Shown here in pieces: positions 8,579 through 17,848 of a stretch of DNA of 62,006 nt. A program made the translations under genes and the position numbers. Each line of letters starts with the position of its first letter. The stretch's first letter is position 1. The DNA comes from Defluviitaleaceae bacterium (GTDB taxonomy: Bacteria > Bacillota > Clostridia > Lachnospirales > WQUN01). The stretch lies in contig WRBD01000014.1 of assembly GCA_009779835.1 (NCBI GenBank), positions 1 to 62,006 of the forward strand, read 5' to 3'. Below the pieces are notes generated by a model. The model ran no database searches. It was given only the letters and a program-made list of their open reading frames with translations, and had not been told where the DNA came from.

Positions 8579-9448
8579 CTACAACCTCATATCAAAAGAT
8601 TGATTTTCTTCTTTATCTTCGTCTTGCGATGGAATGCGTGATTGTTCGCGGTAAATGCGAAGTTGTTCTTCCTGCATTTTTTGGCTGTCGCGATAAAGCG
8701 CGCCAACTTGATGATTAATATTCGCAGTTAAACGTGAAATGCCCGAGTTAAGATTTTGCAAATGCCGACCTTTGAAACTGTCGGTCGAAAGCGGATTCCC
8801 GCCGAAAAGAAACCCGACTTCCATAGGTTTCCCGTTTGTTTTGAAATTAAAACTGTTAACGAACGACAAAATTTCGTGGTTGGCTTGACGGGTGCGGTGT
8901 TTGTCAAAATTCCCTTCTCCGCGCAGACGTGTTGCTTCTGCGTCCAAAGAGGCGCGTGTGCGTTGCAATGAAGCGATATTGTCCATCCTCGTACCGGCTA
9001 ATGTTAAATTGCGAATTTTAGAACGCTCCGCGGCTTGTTCAAGTTCTTCTTCCGATTTGTTGGCGGGTTGATTTTCTTTTGCCGCACGTTCGCGCTCACG
9101 CATTCTTTCTTCAAGTTCTTGCTGCTGTCTTTGCATCTCGCGCTCTATTGCGATTTGTTCACGCTCTGTCCGTTGCATGAAAATTGCGTTTATCTGGTCG
9201 TTTAACATAGACACGGTTAGATTTTTTATTTCGTCTGTCATATCGGATTGCTGTACGCGAAAAATTTCTTCATTTAAATTACTAATGCGCTTGTCTTCAG
9301 TTTCGCGCATACGCATTTCCCGTTCTTGCGCCGCCATTCGTTCCTGCATTAAATCGCGCCGCCGCCCGGTTCGTGAGTTGTTTTGTCTGTTTGCTTGTGT
9401 TTTATTTATGCGAAAATTTTCATTTTCTTTTCCGAAAAATATTTTCAT
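8579..9448 (-). CDS. uncharacterised coiled-coil protein
   Basis: This 289-residue protein is dominated by a long charged helical stretch rich in Glu, Arg, Gln and Met (about residues 25-150), predicted coiled coil. A less charged domain with SFVNSFNFKTNGKP and FLFGGNPLS and a second helical tail follow. There is no signal peptide or membrane helix. I start at the ATG preceded by AAGGGTG. It sits between an M23 peptidase and lgt, near flagellin, so an envelope or flagellar role is possible but unproven. Confidence 0.55.
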   Translation of the reverse strand: MKIFFGKENENFRINKTQANRQNNSRTGRRRDLMQERMAAQEREMRMRETEDKRISNLNEEIFRVQQSDMTDEIKNLTVSMLNDQINAIFMQRTEREQIAIEREMQRQQQELEERMRERERAAKENQPANKSEEELEQAAERSKIRNLTLAGTRMDNIASLQRTRASLDAEATRLRGEGNFDKHRTRQANHEILSFVNSFNFKTNGKPMEVGFLFGGNPLSTDSFKGRHLQNLNSGISRLTANINHQVGALYRDSQKMQEEQLRIYREQSRIPSQDEDKEENQSFDMRL

Positions 9449-9529
9449 TACAAACACACCCTTTTAAATAGTTTCGTCTTTTTTCGGAATAAAATCAACA
9501 AATTCGCGCTAAGAATAAATGCAGGTAAA

Positions 9530-10438
9530 TTAACTTTCCATATCGTGTATATAACGAAGCAGAGGATAAGGATTTATCCAAAAATTACCGCGCGTAAAAG
9601 AAACATCGGGCGAGATTGCAATGTGTAAATGAACGGGGAAGCTTCGCCCGTTGCGTCCGCCGCCGCTGTTTCCCATTTTGCCAAGCAGCGTGCCGGCGGT
9701 TACGGCTTGCCCGGTTGAAATCCCGGGAGAAATACTGTCCAAATGCGCATATAAATAGTAGGTATTATTTTCGGTGACAATTCCCACAAAATAACCAAGC
9801 TGATTATCCCAGCCCGCATCACGGACACTGCCGCTTGTCATGCTTACAACCGGAATACGCCCGCGAATATTTTCACGGTCTATAATTGCGGTTCCCATAT
9901 GCGTCCGGTTTCCTTGAAAATTCATGTCAACGCCCCAAGAATCGCCGAACATTACGGAAGTTCCGTCCGATTCATCCGGAACGGGGAAAACTTCAATTTC
10001 CGTAAATAAATTTTCAAACATCGTCACATAAGGCGCAAGGCTTCTTGAATTATACTGTTTGAGCAAACTGTTAAAATCTGAAACATAAAATTGCTCCAAA
10101 ACACTTAAATCATATGTAACATGTTTTTCCGGAAAGAATCCGTTCTCCGCGTTAAACACGGCAAAAAGCTTGGGAAAAGAAATCCCGTTCCGCGATGCGT
10201 AATTTTGCAAAAGCCCAATTGCCTGATGAGGCACACGAAATGCCGCAACTGTTTCCGCTTCAACCCGTACACGAATCCCCGGACGAAGCAACCCCCACAC
10301 CCCAACAACCATCAAAATTATCGCCGCAACAACACATGCCCGAAAAAAATATTCTTTCATCCGTTTCATTCTGAAGTATCCGACGAAAATTCTTCGTCTG
10401 CCAATTCCCGCCCTGCGTTTAATCTTCTTGCTTCGCAT
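9530..10438 (-). CDS. membrane-anchored M23 metallopeptidase
   Basis: This 302-residue protein has one N-terminal membrane helix (VVAAIILMVVGVWGLL) and an extracellular C-terminal M23/LytM domain. The zinc motifs are visible: THMGTAIID (first His and Asp), YLYAHLDS, and HLHIAIS. M23 enzymes cleave peptidoglycan cross-bridges. The first motif has two extra residues between His and Asp compared with the common HxxxD, as in some sporulation and division homologues. The ATG chosen has GGGGGTG about 10 bp upstream; an inner Met near the membrane helix is an alternative. Confidence 0.82.
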   Translation of the reverse strand: MRSKKIKRRAGIGRRRIFVGYFRMKRMKEYFFRACVVAAIILMVVGVWGLLRPGIRVRVEAETVAAFRVPHQAIGLLQNYASRNGISFPKLFAVFNAENGFFPEKHVTYDLSVLEQFYVSDFNSLLKQYNSRSLAPYVTMFENLFTEIEVFPVPDESDGTSVMFGDSWGVDMNFQGNRTHMGTAIIDRENIRGRIPVVSMTSGSVRDAGWDNQLGYFVGIVTENNTYYLYAHLDSISPGISTGQAVTAGTLLGKMGNSGGGRNGRSFPVHLHIAISPDVSFTRGNFWINPYPLLRYIHDMES

Positions 10439-10507
10439 ATATAATAAACACCCCCATAGCAAAGAATATTCACCGGAAGTATTTTTAAGAAGCGAAATAA
10501 TTATCGC

Positions 10508-10535
10508 TAAAGAAAAAACTAAACAAAGCCGATAT
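10508..10535 (+). promoter_or_regulatory. sigma-D (FliA-type) flagellin promoter
   Basis: TAAA and GCCGATAT are separated by 16 bp, close to the sigma-28 consensus TAAA-N15-GCCGATAA. It lies about 120 bp upstream of the flagellin start. Confidence 0.85.
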
Positions 10536-10565
10536 ACTATTTGCTACTTGTGGGCTGATTTTGCA

Positions 10566-10663
10566 ATGTTCGGAAACATATGTTACTTGACAGTAAGTAT
10601 TCCGTCATGTAAAGTAGGCCGCAGGAGTAACTAAATCTAGACTATGGGGGAACACTATGTCTA
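10566..10663 (+). promoter_or_regulatory. flagellin leader with CsrA-type GGA hairpins
   Basis: ATGTT-CGGA-AACAT is a 5-bp hairpin that presents GGA in its loop (10566-10579), the classic CsrA target form. A second stem, TAGAC (10638-10642) with GTCTA (10659-10663), encloses the GGGGGAA ribosome binding site and the start codon. In Bacillus subtilis CsrA represses hag translation through two such leader sites. No csrA or fliW is in the window. Confidence 0.45.
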
Positions 10664-12711
10664 ATATGGTAGTACGTACAAACGTATTCGCGCTTAACGC
10701 GCATAGAAATTTGACAAACACAGGCCTTCAGCAGCGTCAAGCCGCACAGCGGTTAAGCTCCGGCTTTCGTGTAAATTCTGCGGCAGACGATGCCGCCGGT
10801 TTGGCAATCTCCGAATCTATGCGTGCACAGATTCGCGGGTTAGACCAAGCCAGCATAAACGCGCAAGACGGTGTAGGTCTTATCCAAACAGCCGAAGGCG
10901 CAATGGCAACCATTTCCGATATGGTAATTCGTGTGCGTGAACTTATGGTTCAAGCAGCAAATGATACGAATACATTTAAAAATCGTGAAATGATTCAAGA
11001 AGAAATCGACCAAATCATGACTGAGATAAACGACGTTACCTTCCGCACCCAATTTAACACCCGTACATTGCTTGCGGGCGGTTTGGGCGGCGAAGGCGGC
11101 GGTCCTTCAAGCCCCGTATCCTTGGAATGGATGGTATTCGACCAAGCAAGAGTAATTGGAAACAGCCAACCGGGCGGTGTTGTAGGCCCCGGGCGTATGC
11201 CGAGTGTACATGACAACCCGAACAACAGAAACCAAACAAGCCTTCGCAATTCTGTTATCGAGTTGCAAACCGAAATGCAGGAACTCGCAAGGCGTGTAGC
11301 GGACAGAAAAGTTGCAGACCCGAATATTAACTTCACTGCGGATGACCGAAGTGCAGTATTTAGTAACATAAACACTTTGGACTTCAGCGGCTTATTGATG
11401 CTTCCTGCAGAGCGCACGGAACTTCAGGGCATAGCCAACCGCCTTGAAAGCTTGATGCGCAACGGGCTGCGTGCGGCGGAAGACCTTTTCCAAACAACCC
11501 AAGACCAAATTAATGCCCTTGGCGGACAAGGTTCCATAAACAATGACGGATCTTCGGTTTTTTCCGGCCCCGCTATCGGGACATGGAATTTAGAAGCCCG
11601 TACCTTGTTACAGGAAGTGCGTGACTCGACTGAGAATGCTATGAATGCTATCAACAACGCAATGAATCAGCCTATCGGTCGGGCATTAGAGGAAATGAAC
11701 TTGGTTCTGCGGGACATAGTTGGTAACATGAACGGGTCTTTGTCAAGTGATTTGAATATGTCGGCGGCATCAATAGGCTTCCCCTTCCCCTCTGCGCAAG
11801 CGGCGGCTACGGGATTCACTGTTGCGGCTGCGGATATTGATTTTAATTTCGCGAGTGCCGCTGCCGCACGGGCCGGAGGATTGGCTCATAACACTCAAAT
11901 TGCGCCGGGCATTTTCTTGATACATGGGCCCGGTGCTACGGCTTCCTTTGCTACCATGCGCGATGCCAACACCACGATGGCTCCGCCTATTGGTCCTTCC
12001 GGTTTTGGTGTGAACTTTGACGGTACTAATTTCACACTCTCGTTTTCGCATGGTCAACAGGTTGCAGCTGTAAGCGGTATGCCGGGTCCTACCAATGTCT
12101 TTTTAGTCAATGACGGCAGTGGAAACTGGTCATTCAACACAGCTGCTAATGGGTCTGGCGCAAATGTACGTATGGTAGGCGGAACCTTTATTGTACCCGA
12201 TGAGGGTACCGGCACACCAAACTCTTCCCTTGATGAACTGGAAAGACTGTTGGATTTATCCAGGGATGTTTTGGGCAATGTTATGCTGGAATCCAATGCA
12301 ATGTGGTTCCAAATTGGTGCGAACACCATGCAGGGCATGGTTCTGCAACTTAAAGGAATCCACACCGGTATACTTGGCGGCGGTAGCAGAGACTTGGCAA
12401 TGCTCATTGATGTCCGCGAAGGAAGCGGTGTACCAATCTCCGAACAACTCAAATTTATTGATGCCGCAGAGGGCATAGTAAACGGTCAGCGCGCACAACT
12501 GGGCGCAATCCAAAACCGATTGGAATTCACCCGTCAATCTCTCGACGTTTCCAGCGAAAACCTCTCGGCTGCAGAATCCCGCATCCGCGACACAGACATG
12601 GCTCGCGAAATGATGCGCTTCACACAAGCACAAGTGCTTCAACAAGCAGGTATCTCTATGCTTGCACAAGCAAACCAACTGCCTTCATCAATTCTGCAAC
12701 TGTTACAATAA
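10657..12711 (+). CDS. hag: flagellin
   Basis: This is a 684-residue flagellin, the filament subunit exported by the flagellar type III system. The conserved N-terminal D0/D1 (VRTNVFALNAHRNL, AQRLSSGFRVNSAADDAAGLAISE) and C-terminal D1/D0 (RIRDTDMAREMM, QAQVLQQAGISMLAQANQ) are intact. The roughly 400-residue middle is unusually long and of low similarity, rich in Gly, Asn, Ala and Pro, so surface domains are large. It stands alone with a sigma-D promoter and its own terminator. Confidence 0.97.
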   Translation: MSNMVVRTNVFALNAHRNLTNTGLQQRQAAQRLSSGFRVNSAADDAAGLAISESMRAQIRGLDQASINAQDGVGLIQTAEGAMATISDMVIRVRELMVQAANDTNTFKNREMIQEEIDQIMTEINDVTFRTQFNTRTLLAGGLGGEGGGPSSPVSLEWMVFDQARVIGNSQPGGVVGPGRMPSVHDNPNNRNQTSLRNSVIELQTEMQELARRVADRKVADPNINFTADDRSAVFSNINTLDFSGLLMLPAERTELQGIANRLESLMRNGLRAAEDLFQTTQDQINALGGQGSINNDGSSVFSGPAIGTWNLEARTLLQEVRDSTENAMNAINNAMNQPIGRALEEMNLVLRDIVGNMNGSLSSDLNMSAASIGFPFPSAQAAATGFTVAAADIDFNFASAAAARAGGLAHNTQIAPGIFLIHGPGATASFATMRDANTTMAPPIGPSGFGVNFDGTNFTLSFSHGQQVAAVSGMPGPTNVFLVNDGSGNWSFNTAANGSGANVRMVGGTFIVPDEGTGTPNSSLDELERLLDLSRDVLGNVMLESNAMWFQIGANTMQGMVLQLKGIHTGILGGGSRDLAMLIDVREGSGVPISEQLKFIDAAEGIVNGQRAQLGAIQNRLEFTRQSLDVSSENLSAAESRIRDTDMAREMMRFTQAQVLQQAGISMLAQANQLPSSILQLLQ

Positions 12712-12735
12712 TCGTAATCACAATAAAAAATATAT

Positions 12736-12765
12736 GCCCCGGCAATCCGCCGGGGCTTTTTTTTG
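12736..12765 (+). terminator. flagellin terminator
   Basis: GCCCCGGC and GCCGGGGC form a perfect 8-bp stem with a 5-base loop followed by eight T. Confidence 0.92.
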
Positions 12766-12836
12766 CGCATATACTTGGCATAATTCAAGCGCGGGTGTAT
12801 AATTGCGCGTACAAAAAAATTCCGGGAGGAATTGAT

Positions 12837-13127
12837 ATGAGTCCATTCGAACATGAATCAGCGCGGCGAAAGACACAGCAACAGCAATCACAAAGCGGAG
12901 CAGTGTCGAATTTGATGATTGACGGTATTGAGGCGGTGGCTTGGGCCGGGTCGGCTTTGGTTGATGCCGGAAAACAAATCATATCGGCAACCGATGGTAT
13001 TGCAGAGGTCGCATCTGAATCGGCAAGTGCAATTGCAGAGTGCGCAAGCGGAGCAGTTGAAAGCATAGGTGATTTGGCAGGCGGCATTGCTGAGGGAATT
13101 ATTGAGGGGATTTTTGACGGAGTTTAA
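12837..13127 (+). CDS. small Ala/Gly-rich protein
   Basis: I do not recognise this 96-residue protein. The N-terminus is polar (a QQQQSQ stretch) and the rest is a run of small residues (Ala, Gly, Ser, Ile) with spaced acidic residues, which could form amphipathic helices at a membrane or an assembly surface. The ATG has GGGAGGA 7 bp upstream. It lies 12 bp before the HisF-like gene. Confidence 0.6.
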   Translation: MSPFEHESARRKTQQQQSQSGAVSNLMIDGIEAVAWAGSALVDAGKQIISATDGIAEVASESASAIAECASGAVESIGDLAGGIAEGIIEGIFDGV

Positions 13128-13139
13128 GGAGGAAAACTA

Positions 13140-13928
13140 ATGGCAAGAAGACTAATCGCATGTTTGGACATTATCAACGGCAATGTTACAAAAGGTGTAA
13201 AATTTCAAGAAAATATTGACATTTGTGCGGCAGAAGAAATGGCTGCAAAAATGCAGGCAGTGCAAATAGACGAAATCATTTTTTTCGATGTAACCGCAAG
13301 CAACGAAAAACGTATGATTGATGTTGAAACCTTAAAAAAAGTTGCAGCGAAAGTTTCTATTTCGTTTATTGTTGGCGGCGGAATTCGGAATATAGATGAT
13401 ATAAGCGAAGCAATTAAAGTCGGTGCAAATAAGGTAAGCGTGGATTCCATTGCTGTTCGTAATCCGGAAATTATTCGCGAAGGCGCGAAAGAATTTGGCT
13501 CGCAAAGCATCGTGCTTTCAACGCAGGTGAAGCTTGACGAAAATTTTCCAAGCGGTTATCAGGTTTACATCGACGGTGCGAGAACAGCTACGGGCTTGGA
13601 CGCAATCGAATGGATAAAACGTGGGGAAGAGCTTGGCGCGGGCGAAATTTGCATAAACAGTATCGATAGAGATGGCATGTTGCAGGGTTATGACATTCCG
13701 CTGATGAAAAAAGCGGAAGCCGCCGTGCATGTTCCGCTTATTGCATCCGGCGGCGCGGGTACACCGGAACATCTTTCTGATGTATTTACGCAAACACGGA
13801 CTGAAGCCGCGATTATAAGCAGTATGTTATATTCGCCGCGACTTCAGAAAAATTATACACCAAAAGAGTTGAAAGAATTTTTAACAGGAAAAGGCGTGGC
13901 AGTTCGCCCGTTTATAGAAAATGCTTAA
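13140..13928 (+). CDS. HisF-like (beta/alpha)8 protein with altered catalytic site
   Basis: This is a 262-residue homologue of HisF, the cyclase subunit of imidazole glycerol phosphate synthase. Phosphate loops (GGGI at 79-82, SGGAG near 203) and Asp10 (ACLD) are kept, as are the residues of the ammonia gate (Arg4, Glu45, Lys98, Glu169). The second catalytic Asp, equivalent to Asp130 of the Thermotoga enzyme, is Gln129 here (STQVK instead of AIDAK). No hisH or other his gene is near. A changed reaction, a partner-dependent variant or loss of catalysis are all possible. The stop overlaps the deoB start by 8 bp, so the two are coupled. Confidence 0.75.
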   Translation: MARRLIACLDIINGNVTKGVKFQENIDICAAEEMAAKMQAVQIDEIIFFDVTASNEKRMIDVETLKKVAAKVSISFIVGGGIRNIDDISEAIKVGANKVSVDSIAVRNPEIIREGAKEFGSQSIVLSTQVKLDENFPSGYQVYIDGARTATGLDAIEWIKRGEELGAGEICINSIDRDGMLQGYDIPLMKKAEAAVHVPLIASGGAGTPEHLSDVFTQTRTEAAIISSMLYSPRLQKNYTPKELKEFLTGKGVAVRPFIENA

Positions 13929-15075
13929 CCGTGTGTGCATAATTGTTTTAGACAGTGCGGGGATCGGAGAATTACCCGATGCCGCCGAATATGGCGATGT
14001 CGGGGCGCATACGCTTGGAAATGTTTTTGCGGCATGTACGCCTGAAATTCCGAATTTGCTTGCGATGGGGCTTGGCAATATTGAAAATTCGCGTTTGCCG
14101 CAGGTTGAAAATCCGACGGCGATGTTCGGGCGGATGGGGCAAAAAACACGGGCAAAGGATACTACAAGCGGGCATTGGGAAATGATGGGGCTTATTGTAG
14201 ACCCGCCGTTTCGCGTGGTGGAAAAATTCCCGGAGGAAATGCTTTCGGAATGGCTTAGGCGAGCAGGGCGCGACACAAAATGGCTTGGAAATTTCCCTGC
14301 ATCCGGCACACAAATAATCGACGAGCTTGGCGAAGAACACATGAAGACAGGTGCGCCGATTGTATATACTTCGGCAGACAGTGTGTTTCAGATAGCCGCG
14401 CACGAAGAAATTATTTCGATTGATAAGCTGTACAAGCTTTGTGAAACCGCCCGCGAGATGTTGGTTGGAGAATTGTTTATCGGACGTGTGATTGCGCGGC
14501 CTTTTGTGGGAAAACCGGGTGCGTTTTCAAGAACAGAGAACCGCAGGGATTACGCCGTTCCGCCAACAGGAAAAACACTTTTGGACGCATTAGAGGAACA
14601 CGGCAAAACCACGCTTGGAATCGGCAAAATCGAAGATATCTTTTGTCGTCGGGGCGTGGCGGAAGCGAACCACACAAAAAATAACGCCGCTGGTATTGCC
14701 GCAACAATCGAATCATTAGAAAATAACCACGCGCATACAATTATTTTTACAAACCTTGTAGATTTTGATATGAAATTCGGCCATCGCAACGATGTGAAAG
14801 GTTATGCGAAATCCCTTGAAGAATTCGATAAGGAGCTTCCGAAAATTCTTGCCGCTCTTCGCCCCGATGATTTGCTGATAATCACAGCAGACCATGGTTG
14901 CGACCCCACAACCCCCGGCACAGACCACACGCGTGAGTATGTGCCTGTTTTGGCGTATCAGAGGAACGTCCCCCTGGCACACTTGGGTACACGTGAAACT
15001 TTCGCGGACATTGCTGCCACAATTTATGAGGGGCTTGGATTAGGGCGGTGGAGTATCGGGGAATCGTTGTTCTAA
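13921..15075 (+). CDS. deoB: phosphopentomutase
   Basis: This is a 384-residue phosphopentomutase of the alkaline phosphatase superfamily, which interconverts (deoxy)ribose 1- and 5-phosphates in nucleoside salvage. Metal and catalytic motifs are present: LDSAGIGELPDA at the N-terminus, DTTSGHWEMMG with the catalytic Thr, ITADHGCDPTTPGTDHTRE at the C-terminus. Length is close to the family norm. It overlaps the HisF-like gene. No deoD, pdp or cdd is adjacent. Confidence 0.95.
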   Translation: MLNRVCIIVLDSAGIGELPDAAEYGDVGAHTLGNVFAACTPEIPNLLAMGLGNIENSRLPQVENPTAMFGRMGQKTRAKDTTSGHWEMMGLIVDPPFRVVEKFPEEMLSEWLRRAGRDTKWLGNFPASGTQIIDELGEEHMKTGAPIVYTSADSVFQIAAHEEIISIDKLYKLCETAREMLVGELFIGRVIARPFVGKPGAFSRTENRRDYAVPPTGKTLLDALEEHGKTTLGIGKIEDIFCRRGVAEANHTKNNAAGIAATIESLENNHAHTIIFTNLVDFDMKFGHRNDVKGYAKSLEEFDKELPKILAALRPDDLLIITADHGCDPTTPGTDHTREYVPVLAYQRNVPLAHLGTRETFADIAATIYEGLGLGRWSIGESLF

Positions 15076-15119
15076 TTATTTCCAATAGTATGCTTCGAAA
15101 ATAAGGGCATACTATTTTT

Positions 15120-15506
15120 ATGATTATACGATTTTTAATTTACGGCGCACTTGGCTGTTTAATCGAAGTGCTTTGGACCGGGCTTGGCTCACTAAAAAGC
15201 AGAAATTTTTCGCTAAGCTCCAACACAAGTCTTTGGATGTTTTTTATTTACGGTTTGGCAGTTTTTCTTGAGCCGTTCTTTACTATTCTTGCGCCGCTTA
15301 ATTTTCTTTTGCGCGGTTTAATTTACGCCGCGATGATTTACGCAGTGGAATTTGTTACCGGGTCAATTTTAAAACGTGCAAATGTTTGCCCATGGGATTA
15401 CAGCCACACGCGGTTTCATGTGAAGGGGTTGATTCGTTTTGATTATCTGCCCGCGTGGGTTGCTCTCGGTTTACTTTTTGAGCAGATTTACTGGTATATT
15501 TTGTAG
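15120..15506 (+). CDS. CmpB-family membrane protein
   Basis: This 128-residue protein has about four membrane helices and the GCLIEVLWTGLGS and CPWDYS segments of the family annotated as putative ABC transporter permease (PF06541, DUF1113). No ATP-binding partner is next to it, and transport has not been established for the family. Confidence 0.7.
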   Translation: MIIRFLIYGALGCLIEVLWTGLGSLKSRNFSLSSNTSLWMFFIYGLAVFLEPFFTILAPLNFLLRGLIYAAMIYAVEFVTGSILKRANVCPWDYSHTRFHVKGLIRFDYLPAWVALGLLFEQIYWYIL

Positions 15507-15543
15507 AAATCGTATATAATAAGCTCCGAAAGGGGTTGTAAAG

Positions 15544-16272
15544 ATGCGATGGGTCATGGGTTATATAGCCGCTTTGTGCGTGCTTGTGTTGATTGTTAGC
15601 CAAAGTGTAATCATACCCACATTTTTTATGCCCTTTTTTCGTTGGCATTACAACAAGGCGGACACTGCGGATACAATAGGAATCAGCCATGAGGACTTAA
15701 TGTGCATTACAACCGAACTTTTAGATTATATGCGCGGCAGACGCGATTCTCTTGAAGGAATAACGGCGGAGGTAATAGGACGGGACGAGTTGGCAAGCCG
15801 TGTTTACGGGCAAAATTTTTTTTCCGCAACAGAAATTCGGCATATGATTGATGTTCGTGTTTTATATGAGCAATTGTTTATTGTGCGTAATGTGGCGTTT
15901 TTTTTACTTATCGCGCTTGTGCTTGGAATGTTTTTAATAAAGGAGAACCCGCTTTTTTTGCTTTCGCGTTGCTCGCGGGAGATTTTAGCGGGTTTTTTGG
16001 CTGTCATGGTACTTTTGGGAGTAATAATCGCCATTGATTTTGAGCGTTCGTGGGATATTTTTCATCATATTTTTTTCCGCGCAGATGTCGAAAATTATTG
16101 GCGGCTCATACTCTTTGTTGACTTGATGATTAATATGTATCCGTTAAATTTTTTTATTAATATATCAATTTTTGCGGCGGGGCTTGTGACGATAATGTCT
16201 GCGGTGATTATTACCGCCGCAAGTTTTTATTTGCGGTATGCCCGTCGTTTGCCGGGGTTTAGAACGCCATGA
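15544..16272 (+). CDS. TIGR01906-type integral membrane protein
   Basis: This is a 242-residue membrane protein (DUF1461/TIGR01906) of Clostridia and Lactobacillales. It has an N-terminal helix, an extracytoplasmic region with DLMCITTELLDYMRG, and three further helices. Function is unknown. A GAAAGGGGTTG site precedes the ATG. Its stop overlaps the next start (ATGA). Confidence 0.75.
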   Translation: MRWVMGYIAALCVLVLIVSQSVIIPTFFMPFFRWHYNKADTADTIGISHEDLMCITTELLDYMRGRRDSLEGITAEVIGRDELASRVYGQNFFSATEIRHMIDVRVLYEQLFIVRNVAFFLLIALVLGMFLIKENPLFLLSRCSREILAGFLAVMVLLGVIIAIDFERSWDIFHHIFFRADVENYWRLILFVDLMINMYPLNFFINISIFAAGLVTIMSAVIITAASFYLRYARRLPGFRTP

Positions 16273-16985
16273 TCATTTTGTGGATTCTACTTGGATTGAT
16301 TGCCGCTTTGTTGACGTTGATTCTGTTTGTAATTTTGCTTTCCGCCGTTCCCATAAAATATAAAGCAACAGCCGAAATTAACGAAAGCACAAATATTTCT
16401 GTGCGCGTAAGCTGGTTTTTTTGGCTGGTTCGTTTTGTCTATGAAAATCATGGAGGCATTGAAAAAACAGATTTCCGCATTTTATTTTTCAAAATCGGAG
16501 CAAGAAAAAAGAAAAACCCGGTTCGCAGTCCCGAAAAAACCGCCGAGAAAATATCTTCCCCGGAGAAAATTCCCGAAAAAAAACCGCCCCCAAAAAAAGA
16601 AAGCGTCTACAAAAGCTTCGCAAACTTGCGTGATGTCTTGACAGAATCAAAAGTTAAAACGATAATAAAACCATTAGCAGAAGTAGTAAAAAAAATATTC
16701 AAACTGTTGTACCCAAAGCATATAAATGTTTCGGGCGTTATGGGTTTGCCGTGTCCGTTTGAAACAGGATTGATTTTTGGTGTATATGAAACCGTTGCGG
16801 GATTTTTAAATATAAGAGACAAGGTTCGTTTTGCGGGGGATTTTAACACGGATGTTTTTGTTTTTCGTGCAAATGCCGAAGTACGCGGGCGGGTTTCTGT
16901 TTTCAGAATAGCTTTTCCCGTTATCGGACTTGTTCTGAAAAAACCTGTGAGGGTAGTTTTAAAAGATGTTATAAAGGGGTTGTAG
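16269..16985 (+). CDS. ytfI: DUF2953 protein (YtfI-like)
   Basis: This 238-residue protein has an N-terminal membrane segment, a Lys/Pro-rich linker (about residues 80-115) and a conserved C-terminal part with NVSGVMGLPCPFETG. DUF2953 proteins lie upstream of ytfJ in spore formers, and this one is 1 bp from ytfJ. The exact function is unknown. Overlap with the upstream gene indicates one operon through cheX. Confidence 0.78.
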   Translation: MIILWILLGLIAALLTLILFVILLSAVPIKYKATAEINESTNISVRVSWFFWLVRFVYENHGGIEKTDFRILFFKIGARKKKNPVRSPEKTAEKISSPEKIPEKKPPPKKESVYKSFANLRDVLTESKVKTIIKPLAEVVKKIFKLLYPKHINVSGVMGLPCPFETGLIFGVYETVAGFLNIRDKVRFAGDFNTDVFVFRANAEVRGRVSVFRIAFPVIGLVLKKPVRVVLKDVIKGL

Positions 16986-16986
16986 A

Positions 16987-17373
16987 ATGAGTAATGTAAA
17001 CGAAAATTTGAAAATGCTTTTTTCCAAGATGGAAGAATTTGTTTCTACCAAAACGGTTGTGGGTGAACCGGTACATTTTGATAACACTATTATTGTGCCG
17101 CTTATAGATGTAACTTTCGGAATGGGGACGGGTCTTGGCGGCGGCGACAAAGAAGCAGGCGGAGGAGGTGGGGCAGTAGGTGCGAAAATGACACCTTCTG
17201 CTGTAATTGTAATTGTTGACGGCACTGTTCAGCTTGTGAATGTGAAAAACCAAGATAGCGTAAACAAGCTTGTTGACATGGTTCCGGGAATTTTGTCAAA
17301 ATTAAATCTTGGTTCTGTGTTCAATAAAAAAGGAAAAACCGATTCGGCAGACGATGAGTTAGGGGCAATGTAA
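16987..17373 (+). CDS. ytfJ: sporulation protein YtfJ / GerW
   Basis: This is a 128-residue GerW-family protein (PF09579). It shows the family core: NLKMLFSKMEEFVSTKTVVGEP, then IVPLIDVTFGMGTG and a Gly-rich loop followed by KMTPSAVIVI. In Bacillus it is a forespore protein needed for normal spore germination. The adjacent ytfI supports the call. Confidence 0.92.
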   Translation: MSNVNENLKMLFSKMEEFVSTKTVVGEPVHFDNTIIVPLIDVTFGMGTGLGGGDKEAGGGGGAVGAKMTPSAVIVIVDGTVQLVNVKNQDSVNKLVDMVPGILSKLNLGSVFNKKGKTDSADDELGAM

Positions 17374-17374
17374 A

Positions 17375-17848
17375 ATGGATGCTTCTTATATAAATCCTTT
17401 TGTTCAAGGAGCGCAGCGCGTTTTTTCCATGATTTGTCAGGAAACTCCGTCGCTGGGTAAAGTTTTCGTGAAAAAAAGGCCGTATACCACTTCGGAAGTT
17501 TCCGTTTCGATTGATATAATCGGGGCTTTCGAGGGAGAGGTTGTTTATAATATGACTCCGGACGCAGGATGCTTTATTGTGTCCATGATGATGGGCGGTA
17601 TGCCTGTCTCTTCTCTGAATGACGATATGTCAATGTCGGCTGTGTCTGAACTTGCGAATATTATTTCGGGCAATGTCGCGACTATTTTCGCGGGCAAGGA
17701 AATAGTAGTTGACATAAAACCGCCGCAACTCAGATTCAATGCAGATGAAAGTTTTTTTCGTTTTGCCGCGAGGGTTCCCGCGGTTGTTTGCGTTCCCTTA
17801 ACATTCAAGAACGGGCATATATTTGAATTGGATATAATGATTCCGTAG
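17375..17848 (+). CDS. cheX: CheX/CheC-type CheY-P phosphatase
   Basis: This 157-residue CheX-like protein has the ExxN active motif in SELANIISGN, where Glu and Asn position water on phosphorylated CheY. Such proteins adjust chemotaxis, in line with the flagellin nearby. It starts 1 bp after ytfJ, an unexpected partner. Its 3' end overlaps the 3' end of the convergent ldcA by 44 bp. Confidence 0.82.
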   Translation: MDASYINPFVQGAQRVFSMICQETPSLGKVFVKKRPYTTSEVSVSIDIIGAFEGEVVYNMTPDAGCFIVSMMMGGMPVSSLNDDMSMSAVSELANIISGNVATIFAGKEIVVDIKPPQLRFNADESFFRFAARVPAVVCVPLTFKNGHIFELDIMIP

